Below, piece by piece: positions 44,817 to 53,181 of a DNA stretch of 64,000 nt (the first letter of the stretch is position 1; every line of letters begins with the position of its first letter). The position numbers and the translations under genes are program-made. Under the pieces are notes generated by a model. It was not told the origin of the DNA, searched no databases, and worked only from the letters and a program-made list of their open reading frames with translations. Source of the DNA: Pelagibius sp050043265. Lineage in GTDB: Bacteria; Pseudomonadota; Alphaproteobacteria; Kiloniellales; Kiloniellaceae. The DNA is taken from NCBI GenBank assembly GCA_050043265.1, contig JBHJIR010000002.1, positions 1 through 64,000 on the forward strand, given 5' to 3'.

Positions 44817-45269
44817 ATGTTGAAGACAGCCGTCGCCGCCGTCCTGCTGTTGCCGTTTCTCCTCCTGTCCTCGGTAGCCGGGCCGGCTCTGGCGGCCGAT
44901 TATGCGGAAGGGCAGATCTGGAGCTACCACACGCGCCCGGGCGAGGAAGACTCGCGCCTCTACATCGTGCGCATCGACCGCGAGCTCAGCGCCAAGCCGA
45001 TCTTCCACATCTACGTCGACGGCCTGAAGCTGAAAAATCCGCTGATGACCGGCGGGGTCCAGGATCATCTGCCGCACGCGCCGGTCAGCCGGGAATCGCT
45101 CGACGCCAGCGTCGTCACGCTGCTGAAGTCCGACGCGCCGATGCCCAACGTCGCCGAGGGCTATTCCCTCTGGCGCCTCGCCTTCGGCCGCGGCCAGGCG
45201 GGCGTCTTCACCATGCCGGTGCAAGAGGTTGTCCAGTACATCGAGGACGCCTTCAACAAGCCGAAGTGA
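44817..45269 (+). CDS. Small secreted protein of unknown function
   Basis: A 150-residue protein with a clear signal peptide (MLKTAVAAVLLLPFLLLSSV, cleavage near ALA-AD). The mature part begins YAEGQIWSYHTRPGEEDSRLYIVRI and ends VQEVVQYIEDAFN, mostly beta-strand by pattern. It starts 6 bp after dgcA and is likely co-transcribed. No catalytic motif seen. Function unknown; one might guess a role at the envelope. Confidence 0.85.
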   Translation: MLKTAVAAVLLLPFLLLSSVAGPALAADYAEGQIWSYHTRPGEEDSRLYIVRIDRELSAKPIFHIYVDGLKLKNPLMTGGVQDHLPHAPVSRESLDASVVTLLKSDAPMPNVAEGYSLWRLAFGRGQAGVFTMPVQEVVQYIEDAFNKPK

Positions 45270-45340
45270 GCCCGCTGGCAGCGTTCCGTGCCGTGGAAGA
45301 TACCGGGCCGCGAAGATGTTGATGTTAGGGTGACGCCGTC

Positions 45341-45991
45341 ATGAACCGGGCCATCGATCTCTACTGCGAACGGGTCGGGCCGGGGCTGTGGGCCGAACCG
45401 CTCAACGCGCTGACCAACCTCGCCTTTATCCTGGCGGGCATTCTGCTGGTTGTCGCGCTGCGCCGCGCCGATCCTGCCGTGCGGCAGGATCCCGCGATGA
45501 CCGCCCTGATCGGCCTGGTGCTCGTCATCGGTATCGGCAGCGGCCTGTTCCACATCTTCGCACAGGTCTGGACGGTGCTGGCCGATGTCATCCCCATCGC
45601 GCTCTTCATCCTGCTCTACATGTATCTCGCCTTGCGCCGCCTCGTCGGACTGCCGCTGTGGGGCTGTCTCGCCGGTGTCGCCGTCGTGCTGCTGCTCACC
45701 GTGGTCATGCCGTCGGTCTTCGGTTTCAGCGTCGCCACCTACGGCGTCGCCCTGGCGGCCATGCTGGCGGTCGGCGGCTTTCTTCATTTCGGGCGGCGTC
45801 ACCCGGCGGGGCCGGCCATCCTCACCGCTGCCGGGGTTTTCGCCATCTCGCTCGCCTTGCGCACCGCCGACCTGCCGCTCTGCGCGGCTTTGCCGATCGG
45901 CACCCACTTCCTCTGGCATCTGCTGAACGCCGTCGTGCTGTATCGTCTCACCAGCACCATGATGACCCATGGCCAGCGGGGGTTGGCATGA
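45341..45991 (+). CDS. Ceramidase-domain integral membrane protein
   Basis: A 216-residue protein with about seven hydrophobic helices. Family motifs of alkaline ceramidase-like (CREST) proteins: DLYCERVGPGLWAEPLNALTNL, LVIGIGSGLFHIFAQVWTVLADVIPI and, at the end, GTHFLWHLLNAVVLY with conserved His residues for a zinc site. Bacterial members are assumed to be membrane hydrolases acting on amide lipids; substrate not known. Its stop overlaps the next start (ATGA). Confidence 0.9.
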   Translation: MNRAIDLYCERVGPGLWAEPLNALTNLAFILAGILLVVALRRADPAVRQDPAMTALIGLVLVIGIGSGLFHIFAQVWTVLADVIPIALFILLYMYLALRRLVGLPLWGCLAGVAVVLLLTVVMPSVFGFSVATYGVALAAMLAVGGFLHFGRRHPAGPAILTAAGVFAISLALRTADLPLCAALPIGTHFLWHLLNAVVLYRLTSTMMTHGQRGLA

Positions 45992-47184
45992 CGCAGGATA
46001 CCGCGGCAGCCGGCGGGGCGGGCTTCTCGCTGCAGGCGGCAGGCGCCGGTGTGCTGGCCGCCTTCGTCGGCTTCGCCAGTTCCTTTGCCGTGGTGCTTCA
46101 GGGGCTGCTCGGCATCGGCGCCAGTCAGGCCGAGGCGGCCTCCGGTCTCATGGCCCTGTCGCTCGCCATGGGCCTCTGCGGCATTTATCTCTCCCTGAAG
46201 ACGCGTATGCCGATCTCGGTGGCCTGGTCGACCCCCGGCGCGGCGCTGCTGGCGACGACCGGTGTGGTCGAAGGGGGATTTGCCGGGGCCGTCGGCGCCT
46301 TCCTGATCTGCGGCCTGCTGATCGTCATCGCCGGCTTGTGGAAGCCGCTCGGGCGCTGGGTCGGCGCCCTTCCGCCGGCGCTGGCCAACGCCATGCTGGC
46401 CGGCGTCCTGCTGACCTTCTGCCTGGCGCCGGTGCGGGCGGTGGCGGAGGGCCCGGAACTGGCGTTGCCGGTGATCCTCGCCTGGGCCGCCACTTGGCGC
46501 TTCAAGCGGCTCTATGCCATCCCCGTGGCTCTGCTGGTTGCGGTGGTGGCCATTGCGCTGACCACGGATATGCCGACGCTGGATGGCGCGGTCCTGCTGC
46601 CGCAGCCGCTGTTCATCGTGCCGGAATTTTCCTTTGGTGCGCTGGTGGGCGTTGCCCTGCCGCTGTTCATCGTCACCATGGCCTCGCAGAACGTTCCCGG
46701 CATCGCGGTGTTGAATGCCAACGGCTATCGCCCGGCTCCGGGGCCGCTGTTCGCCGTCACCGGTATATTCTCCCTGCTGTCGGCGCCCTTGGGCGGCCAT
46801 GCGGTGAACCTCGCTGCCATCACTGCCGCTCTCTGCGCCGGCGAGGACGCCCATCCCGATCCCCGCCGGCGCTATTGGGCGGCGGTGGTGTCGGGTGCCG
46901 GCTATGTGATCTTCGGATTGCTGGCCGGCGCGATCACCGCCTTCGTCGCGGCGGTGCCGGCCTATCTGATTCTCACGGTGGCGGGGCTCGCGCTGCTCGG
47001 CGCCTTCGGCTCGGCGCTCAGTGAGGCCATGGCGTCGGCTGAGGACCGCATTCCCGCCATCGTCACGTTCCTGGGCACGGCCTCGGGCCTGTCGTTCTTC
47101 GGCATCGGCAGCGCCTTCTGGGGCCTGCTGGCCGGCCTCGCCCTGCTGGCGCTGATGCGCTGGCGGCCTTCCCTGGGGCGTTAG
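45988..47184 (+). CDS. BenE-family membrane transporter
   Basis: A 398-residue transporter with about 12 helices. Typical BenE blocks: FSSFAVVLQGLLGIGASQAEAASGL, PISVAWSTPGAALLATTG, MASQNVPGIAVLNANGYRP and GGHAVNLAAITAALCAG. BenE proteins are named for benzoate/proton symport, but most members have untested substrates. The start at 45988 overlaps the ceramidase-like gene, so both are translated together. It is convergent with, and overlaps by four bases, the ycaQ remnant. Confidence 0.92.
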   Translation: MTQDTAAAGGAGFSLQAAGAGVLAAFVGFASSFAVVLQGLLGIGASQAEAASGLMALSLAMGLCGIYLSLKTRMPISVAWSTPGAALLATTGVVEGGFAGAVGAFLICGLLIVIAGLWKPLGRWVGALPPALANAMLAGVLLTFCLAPVRAVAEGPELALPVILAWAATWRFKRLYAIPVALLVAVVAIALTTDMPTLDGAVLLPQPLFIVPEFSFGALVGVALPLFIVTMASQNVPGIAVLNANGYRPAPGPLFAVTGIFSLLSAPLGGHAVNLAAITAALCAGEDAHPDPRRRYWAAVVSGAGYVIFGLLAGAITAFVAAVPAYLILTVAGLALLGAFGSALSEAMASAEDRIPAIVTFLGTASGLSFFGIGSAFWGLLAGLALLALMRWRPSLGR

Positions 47185-48410
47185 GCGCCTTCCTTCACCC
47201 AACCTTTCTCGAAGACCACGCGTTCGGCGCCGGTGAAGCGGCGCTGGCGTTCCAGTTCGGCTTCCAGGCGCTGCATCCGCGCGGCGGAGAGTTTCACCTT
47301 GGGCTCCAGCCACAGGCCCTTCACGCGCAGGGTCCCGGTGTCGCGTTCGTGCTTCATGTCGATGCGGCCGATCAGGTTGTCGCCTTCCAGCAGCGGAAAG
47401 ACGTAGTAGCCGTACTGGCGCTTGGCCGCCGGCACGAAGACCTCGATGCGATAGTGAAAGCCGAACAACCGTTCAGTGCGCTTGCGGTCGCGGATCAGCG
47501 GGTCGAAGGGGCTGAGCACGCGCAGACGGTTCGGCGGCTCGGGCAGGTCGGCGCAGGGGTCCATGTCGGCGAAGCAGAAAGCGGGGCGGGGTCTGGATTT
47601 TCCAGAGCCGCCTGCGGCATTCTCCACCAACACTTCTTCCAGTTCGCTGCCCTTGCGCGCCAGGCACCAGGCCTTGGCTTCGGCCGGCGTTGCCAGTTCG
47701 AAGAAAGCGGCGATCTCGCCGGAGGTCGCGATGCCCAGGCGTTCCAGCGCGGCGCGGCAGGCCCAGTCGATAGTCTCGGCCTCGTCCAACGCGGGTTCGT
47801 AGTGATGGGCCGGCAGGGTGCGCTCGGTCAGGTCGTAAACCTTCTGGAAGCCGTCGCGGGCGGCGACCGCCAGGTGGCCGCAGCGCCAGAGGTATTCCAG
47901 CGCGGTCTTGGAGGGGTGCCAGTCCCACCAGCCCCCGTTGGTCTTGGGGGTCGCGGGGTCGTCATTGCCCAGCTCGCGGGCCAGCACCCGCCCGTTGTCG
48001 GCAACGTGCTGCAGCACGCTTTCCAGTTCCGCCTCGAAGGCACCGCCATGCCAGTCGCGCCAGCGCGCGCTGAGGCGTGCCTGCGCGCGCGCGAAGCGCA
48101 GTTTCCAGTGGGGGAAGAAGCGGCTGGGGATGATCGAGGCGTCGTGGGTCCAGTTCTCGAACAGCGCCGCCTCGCGCTCGTGCAGGCGGGCCAGCTGCTA
48201 GGGGCGGTAGGTCTGGTTGCGCGCGAAGAGGATCATGTGGTGGGCGCGTTCCACCGTCTGGATCGAATCGAGCTGCACGAAGCCGAGGTGTTCGATGAGC
48301 GCCAGCAGTCCGGCGGCGGTCAGTTTCCGGTGCGGCGGGAAGCTGAGCCCCTGGCGCTGCAGGAACAGGCGCCGGGCCGTGCGGTTGTCGATGACGCGCG
48401 GCGAATTCAT
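47181..48410 (-). pseudogene. ycaQ: ycaQ-like DNA glycosylase gene interrupted by an in-frame amber codon
   Basis: Two minus-strand frames in the same phase together give a full-length YcaQ (crosslink-repair DNA glycosylase, winged helix): residues 1-70 (RRLFLQRQGLSFPPHRK ... HLGFVQLDSIQTVERAHH ... RNQTYRP), then TAG at 48198-48200, then QLARLHEREAALFENWTHDA on to VFEKGWVKEGA at 47181. Total 409 codons plus stop, the usual length. There is no frameshift or deletion. The cause may be a nonsense mutation or a sequencing error. As written the protein would stop after 70 residues. Confidence 0.85.
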
Positions 48411-48784
48411 GATTCCTGGGAAGGGTCGCGCGAAGGGGCGTTGGTCGGGGTGCGGCGCCTGCCGCCGCGCCGGCGCGGCTGGCAGAGGTGCCGGGTCATC
48501 CGTTGGGCGGGATACGCGGCGGTTTCCTTCAGCATGGCGATGAGGCGGCCGCAGGCGCCGCCGGGCAGGGCAGCGGCGTTCGGGCCGTCGTCGTTCAGCC
48601 GGTAGTCGTCGATCAGGCGCTGGGCCGCCTGGCCCGGGTCGCGGTCCTGGCCCAGGCGCAGGATCCAGGCCAGCACCACGTCCTCGGCCGGGCCAGGGAA
48701 CTCTTCGCCCAGCTCCAGCACCTCGCGGATCAGGCCGCCGGGGTCATCGGGGGAATCGTGTTCGGAGAGGTAGCGGATCGCCAT
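48407..48784 (-). CDS. Small hypothetical protein coupled to ycaQ
   Basis: A 125-residue protein. The first 95 residues look helical and folded (LSEHDSPDDPGGLIREVLEL, VVLAWILRLGQDRDPGQAAQ, GRLIAMLKETAAYP); the end is a basic tail (QPRRRGGRRRTPTNAPSRD). Its stop overlaps the ycaQ start (ATGA), so the two are coupled. The basic tail would suit nucleic-acid contact, which would fit a repair partner, but this is a guess. No family recognised. Confidence 0.75.
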   Translation of the reverse strand: MAIRYLSEHDSPDDPGGLIREVLELGEEFPGPAEDVVLAWILRLGQDRDPGQAAQRLIDDYRLNDDGPNAAALPGGACGRLIAMLKETAAYPAQRMTRHLCQPRRRGGRRRTPTNAPSRDPSQES

Positions 48785-48796
48785 CGGTCAATGCCC

Positions 48797-49525
48797 TCAG
48801 TGCCGGCGCAGTAAGTTGAGCCGGGAGGGTATCTCGAACCAGAAACCGTCGTCGCGCTGTTCCCCTGCCGCCAGAAACCCCCGCCGCAACGACGCCGCCT
48901 GCGCCTCCACCAAGGGGGCGCGCGCCGGGTCGCCGGCGACCAGGCCCTTCAGGAAGGCCTCGACGCTCTTCACCCGGAACGGGGCGCGGTAGAAGAACTC
49001 CTCGGTTTCTTCCAGCGCCGGGCCGGCAGCGGCGGCCTTCAGCGCGTCGTAGGCGCCGGCGCGCACCGCGGTCTCGTCCTCGACCGGCCGCATCAGTTCG
49101 AAGTAGCTGCCCTCGGCCAGCGGCTCCTGCACGTAGACCAGGCCGCCGGAGCGCAGCACCCGGGCGGCCTCGGCCAGGGCGGCGCCCTGGACCGGGACCG
49201 GCACGTGGTGCAGGGCGTTGAAATAGACCAGGGCGTCCAGGCAGCCGTCGGGCAGGGGCAGCGCCTCGCCCAGGGCGCAGACATAGGCCTCCCTGTTTTC
49301 CGGGGCCCCGGCGGGCTCGGCGGCGCGCGCCCGGGCCAGCTGCGGGCCCCCGGGGGCGATGCCGATCACCCAGGCGCCGGCCCGGGCCATGACGCGGCTG
49401 AGGCCGCCGTCGCCGCAGCCGATATCGGCGACCCGTGCGCCTTCCAGGGCCAGGCGCTGGCGCAGCACGTGGCTGTGCTTGAGGAGGGGGGCTGCGGTCG
49501 CGGTGCGGGGGGCGGAGTCGATCAT
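48797..49525 (-). CDS. Class I SAM-dependent methyltransferase
   Basis: A 242-residue methyltransferase: motif I VADIGCGDGGLSRVMARAG, WVIGIAPGGPQLARARA (Pro replaces the common acidic residue after motif II strand), CLDALVYFNALHHVPVP and VLRSGGLVYVQEPLA. Substrate unknown. It lies 12 bp upstream of the ycaQ partner gene on the same strand and is divergent from the MBL hydrolase. Confidence 0.88.
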   Translation of the reverse strand: MIDSAPRTATAAPLLKHSHVLRQRLALEGARVADIGCGDGGLSRVMARAGAWVIGIAPGGPQLARARAAEPAGAPENREAYVCALGEALPLPDGCLDALVYFNALHHVPVPVQGAALAEAARVLRSGGLVYVQEPLAEGSYFELMRPVEDETAVRAGAYDALKAAAAGPALEETEEFFYRAPFRVKSVEAFLKGLVAGDPARAPLVEAQAASLRRGFLAAGEQRDDGFWFEIPSRLNLLRRH

Positions 49526-49615
49526 GGCGGGCGCATTCTAGGCCGCGGCCGGGGGGCGGCGCCAGGGGCCGCGGCGTCGTTGCTGCCAAGCCCTGACAGA
49601 AGGCGCTGCCCGATG

Positions 49616-49652
49616 ATTGCCCAGGCCGGATTGCCCAGGCCGGATTGCCAGG
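49616..49652 (+). repeat. 14-bp tandem repeat, two copies plus a partial third
   Basis: ATTGCCCAGGCCGG at 49616-49629 and 49630-49643, followed by ATTGCCAGG at 49644-49652. It lies in the leader of the MBL-fold gene, 44 bp upstream of its start. Confidence 0.9.
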
Positions 49653-49695
49653 GGTCTCTGGCCTTGCTATCCACAAACGGCAGCAGGAGCACCGC

Positions 49696-50424
49696 ATGGA
49701 CATCATCACCGCCGAGAACTGGTACCGGACCGCCAAGCTGGATGACGGCATCACCCACATCTGGGAGCCGCACATCAAGGAATTCTACCGCTGCAACATC
49801 TGGCATGTGCGCGGGCGCGACCGGGATATGCTGGTGGACTCCGGCATGGGCGTCGTCAGCCTGCGTGAGCAGGTGGCACTGCTGGCCGAGCGCGACCTGA
49901 CGGCCGTGGCCAGCCACACCCACTTCGACCATATCGGGTGCCACCACGAATTCCCCGAGCGCGCCGTGCACCGCGACGAGGCGGATCTGCTGGCGCACCC
50001 GGACCGCAAGGCGATCCTGGCCGATCCCTATGTCACCGACGACATCTTCACCGCTTTGCCGCCGGGCGACTACGACTCCGCCCGCTACGAGGTGCCGCCG
50101 GCGCCGGCCACGCGCGTGCTGGAGGCGGGCGACGTCATCGACCTGGGCGACCGCTACTTCGAAGTCATCCACACGCCCGGCCATTCACCCGGCGGCATCA
50201 TGCTGTTCGAAAAGGATAGTGGTGTGCTGATCTCCGGCGATACCGTCTACGACGGCCCCCTCATCGACGACGCCTATCATTCCGATCTCGCGGTCTACAT
50301 TGCGACCATGCAGCGCATCCTCGACCTGCCGGTCCGCGTGGTCCACGGCGGCCACTTCCCCAGCTTCGACGGGGAGCGTTACCGCGCTCTCATTCGGGAG
50401 TTTCTCGAAGAGAAGGGCGCTTAA
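49696..50424 (+). CDS. MBL-fold metallo-hydrolase
   Basis: A 242-residue metallo-beta-lactamase-fold enzyme. Zinc ligands are intact: the H-x-H-x-D-H motif in SHTHFDHIGCHHEF, His in IHTPGHSPGGIML, Asp in LISGDTVYDG and His in VVHGGHFPSF. This is the glyoxalase-II/lactonase-like group. The ATG at 49696 follows GGAG closely. Substrate unknown. It is convergent with, and overlaps by four bases, the polyamine ABC operon. Confidence 0.9.
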   Translation: MDIITAENWYRTAKLDDGITHIWEPHIKEFYRCNIWHVRGRDRDMLVDSGMGVVSLREQVALLAERDLTAVASHTHFDHIGCHHEFPERAVHRDEADLLAHPDRKAILADPYVTDDIFTALPPGDYDSARYEVPPAPATRVLEAGDVIDLGDRYFEVIHTPGHSPGGIMLFEKDSGVLISGDTVYDGPLIDDAYHSDLAVYIATMQRILDLPVRVVHGGHFPSFDGERYRALIREFLEEKGA

Positions 50425-51482
50425 CGCGTCAGCAGCACCATGTCGGCGGGATCGGCGTGGAGGGCGAGGGTTTCGCCGACCTGCACGAGGCGTTTCTGCG
50501 GCAGCCGCAGTTTCAGGGGCGCATCGAGTGTGTCGAGCGTGACCGTGCACTGGTGGTGGGTGCCGAAGAAGCCGGCCTCGATGACCGAGCCTTGTCCCAA
50601 GGATACCCGGCCTTGGCCGGCGTCCGGATGCAGATGCTCCGGGCGCAGGGACAGCGCCACGCGGGCGCCGTTATGCGCCGTACCTGGAACCGTGAAATCG
50701 CCGATTGGTGTCGTCACGGCGACGCAGCTCCCTTCGCTGCGCGTCGCCTGGCCTTCAATCAGGTTGTTCTCGCCCATGAAGTTGGCGGCAAAGCGCGAGG
50801 CCGGCTGCAGATAGATGCGCTCGGGCGTGCCCCGGTCCTCGATGCTGCCGTCGTTCATCACCACGATCACGTCGCCGATGGCCATGGCCTCTTCCTGGTC
50901 GTGGGTGACGTGGACGAAGGTGGTGCCGACGCGCTTCTGGATCGCCTTCAGTTCCTCCTGCATCTGCCGGCGCAGCTTCATGTCCAGCGCGCCCAGCGGC
51001 GCGTCCAGCAGCAGCACCGAGGGCTCGACCACCAGGGCGCGGGCCAGGGCGATGCGCTGACGCTGGCCGCCCGACAGTTCGTGGATGCGGCGCAGTGCCG
51101 TATGGCCGAGGCCGACCATCTCCAGGGCCTTTTCGACGCGCGGGACCCGTTGCGCCTTTGGGACGCCGCGCATGCGCAGGCCGAAGCCGACGTTGGCCGC
51201 AATCGACATGTGCGGGAACAGGGCATAGTCCTGGAACACCGTGGTGGTCGGCCGCCGGGCCGGCGCTACCTGGGTGACATCCCTGCCGTCGATCAGCACC
51301 TGGCCGGCGCTGGGCTGCAGGAAGCCGCCGAGGATGTTCAGCAGGGTGGTCTTGCCGCCGCCCGACGGGCCCAGCAGGACGACGAAGCTGCCTTCTTCGA
51401 TCGACAGGTCGATGTCCTGCAGCGCGACCTTCTCGCCGAAGCGCATGGCGATATTGCGAAACTCGACGGCGGGGGTACTCAC
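50421..51482 (-). CDS. Spermidine/putrescine-type ABC transporter ATP-binding protein
   Basis: A 353-residue ABC ATPase (PotA type). Walker A is GPSGGGKTTLLNILGG, signature LSGGQRQRIALARAL, switch His FVHVTHDQEEAM; a TOBE domain follows (LSLRPEHLHPDAGQ). Walker B reads VLLLDAPLGALD: Ala stands at the position of the catalytic Glu (usually LLLDEPLGALD). This is noted as a finding. The start is GTG at 51482 overlapping the permease stop (GTGA). It is the last gene of the operon. Confidence 0.92.
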   Translation of the reverse strand: MSTPAVEFRNIAMRFGEKVALQDIDLSIEEGSFVVLLGPSGGGKTTLLNILGGFLQPSAGQVLIDGRDVTQVAPARRPTTTVFQDYALFPHMSIAANVGFGLRMRGVPKAQRVPRVEKALEMVGLGHTALRRIHELSGGQRQRIALARALVVEPSVLLLDAPLGALDMKLRRQMQEELKAIQKRVGTTFVHVTHDQEEAMAIGDVIVVMNDGSIEDRGTPERIYLQPASRFAANFMGENNLIEGQATRSEGSCVAVTTPIGDFTVPGTAHNGARVALSLRPEHLHPDAGQGRVSLGQGSVIEAGFFGTHHQCTVTLDTLDAPLKLRLPQKRLVQVGETLALHADPADMVLLTR

Positions 51483-52276
51483 GCTTTGCGGCTCCGGAAG
51501 ACGACCAGGTCGAGGACCAGGACGGTGGCGATGGAAATCAGGAAGACGAAACTGCCGATGGCATTGGTCTTGGGGTTGAGGCCGGTGCGCAGCATGCTCC
51601 AGATCTCCACCGGCAGGGTGACGTCGAAGCGGCTGACCATGAAGGCAATGATGAACTCGTCCCAGGAAAAGGTGACCGAGAGGAAGAAGCTGGCGAACAG
51701 CGCCGGCCACAGCATCGGCACGGTGACCAGGCCCAGCACCTGCCATTCACGGGCGCCGAGGTCGCGCGCGGCGCGTTCGATGTTGGCCTGATGCGCGCCC
51801 ATCTGGCTGTAGAGGATGGCGAAGCAGAGCGGCAGGTTGATCACCACGTGGCCGATGCCGACGGTCAGCAGCGACTTCGGCACGCCGAGCTGGTTGAAGG
51901 TGATCAGCAGGCCCATGGCGATGATCAGGTAGCTGACGGTCAGCGGTGCGGTGAGAAATCCCTGCAACAAAGCGGCGCCGGGCAGGCGGTGGCGCGCCAG
52001 GCTGTAGGCGGCGAGGAAGCCCAGCACCACGGCGGCGAGCGACGAGGTCAGCGCCACGGCAATCGAATTGCCCAGCGCGGCCATCAGGCGGGCGTCGGCG
52101 AAGACGGCCTCGTACCAGCGCAACGACGGCCCGTTGAAGGGCGGTATGGGCAGGCGCGACTCCTGAAAGGAGAACAGCACCAGCACGCCGACCGGCAGGA
52201 AGATGAAGCCGTAGAGAAGCACAACGTAGAGCCACACGGGCAGCGCGCGCAGGGCTGTGATGAAGGATCGCGCCAT
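51479..52276 (-). CDS. Polyamine-type ABC transporter permease (PotC-like)
   Basis: A 265-residue permease with about six helices: LYVVLLYGFIFLPVGVLVLF first, then the PotC-type block RLPIPPFNGPSLRWYEAVF. The EAA loop is ERAARDLGAREWQVLGLVTVP, and SVTFSWDEFIIAFMVSRFDV is conserved. It is 4 bp after the first permease. Confidence 0.92.
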   Translation of the reverse strand: MARSFITALRALPVWLYVVLLYGFIFLPVGVLVLFSFQESRLPIPPFNGPSLRWYEAVFADARLMAALGNSIAVALTSSLAAVVLGFLAAYSLARHRLPGAALLQGFLTAPLTVSYLIIAMGLLITFNQLGVPKSLLTVGIGHVVINLPLCFAILYSQMGAHQANIERAARDLGAREWQVLGLVTVPMLWPALFASFFLSVTFSWDEFIIAFMVSRFDVTLPVEIWSMLRTGLNPKTNAIGSFVFLISIATVLVLDLVVFRSRKA

Positions 52277-52280
52277 GACG

Positions 52281-53147
52281 TTACACCCGGTCGATCTTCA
52301 GCCAGCGTGCGCAGGCCAGGTAGACCAGGCTGACCACGGCCATGAGGATCATGGCCAGGGCCGAGGCCATGGGAAAGTCGGAACGCCGGGCGATCTGCAG
52401 CATGATCGCCTGAGGCAGCAGCAGTTCCTTGTTGCCGCCCAGGATCTGCGGCGTGATGTAGTCGCCGATGCACAGGACGAAGGTAAGGAAGGCGCCGACC
52501 ATGATGCCGGGCAGGGTGAGCGGCAGGGTCACATGCCAGAAGGTGCGCAGCGGACCGGCGCCGAGATCGGCGGCCGCCTTGCGGTAGCTTGGCGAGAGCT
52601 GCTTCAGGTTGGCGTAGATGGTCAGCGTCAGCAGCATGACGAAGAAGTGGACGAAGCCGACCACCGTGGCGCCGCGGTTGTTGGCGAAGGAGACCGGTTC
52701 GGCCGTCAGGCCCAGGTCGAGCAGGAAATTGGAGAGGATGCCCCCCTCGGACAGCACCAGCAGCCAGCTGTAGGAGCGCACCACGTAGGAGGTCCAGAAC
52801 GGCAGGATGGCGAGGACGAGGGCCAGGCGCTGCCAGCGCGGCGGCACGCGCTCGGCCAGGATGGTGGCCAGGGGGTAGGCCAGCAGCACGCTGACCAGGG
52901 TGACGATAAGGGTCACCTCGATCGAGTTGACCAGGGATTCGACCAGGAATCCCTTGGCGAAGAAGGCCTGGTAGTTATTCAGGCTAAAATCGGTGACCAG
53001 TCGTGCGCCGCTGCGCCGCCACAGGCTGTAGAGGCCCATGATGACCAGCGGCGCCAGGAAGAAGGCCGCCGTCCACAGCAGCGCCGGCAGCAGCAGCCCC
53101 CAGGCCCTGGCTCTTTCGCTCCATTGCCTGGGGGTGTCTGTGCGCAT
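52281..53147 (-). CDS. Polyamine-type ABC transporter permease (PotB-like)
   Basis: A 288-residue permease. First helix is near WGLLLPALLWTAAFFLAPLVI; PFWTSYVVRSYSWLLVLSEGG and KAAADLGAGPLRTFWHVTLP (EAA loop) are typical of PotB. It lies 34 bp downstream of the binding-protein gene. Confidence 0.92.
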   Translation of the reverse strand: MRTDTPRQWSERARAWGLLLPALLWTAAFFLAPLVIMGLYSLWRRSGARLVTDFSLNNYQAFFAKGFLVESLVNSIEVTLIVTLVSVLLAYPLATILAERVPPRWQRLALVLAILPFWTSYVVRSYSWLLVLSEGGILSNFLLDLGLTAEPVSFANNRGATVVGFVHFFVMLLTLTIYANLKQLSPSYRKAAADLGAGPLRTFWHVTLPLTLPGIMVGAFLTFVLCIGDYITPQILGGNKELLLPQAIMLQIARRSDFPMASALAMILMAVVSLVYLACARWLKIDRV

Positions 53148-53181
53148 CGGTATGGTTCCGGGGGGCCGCGGTACGCCGGGC

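Noticed and set aside
48198..48200. TAG in ycaQ considered as a recoded (for example pyrrolysine) codon
   Set aside because: No recoding machinery or stem-loop is visible and the family has no conserved special residue at this site; mutation or error is simpler.
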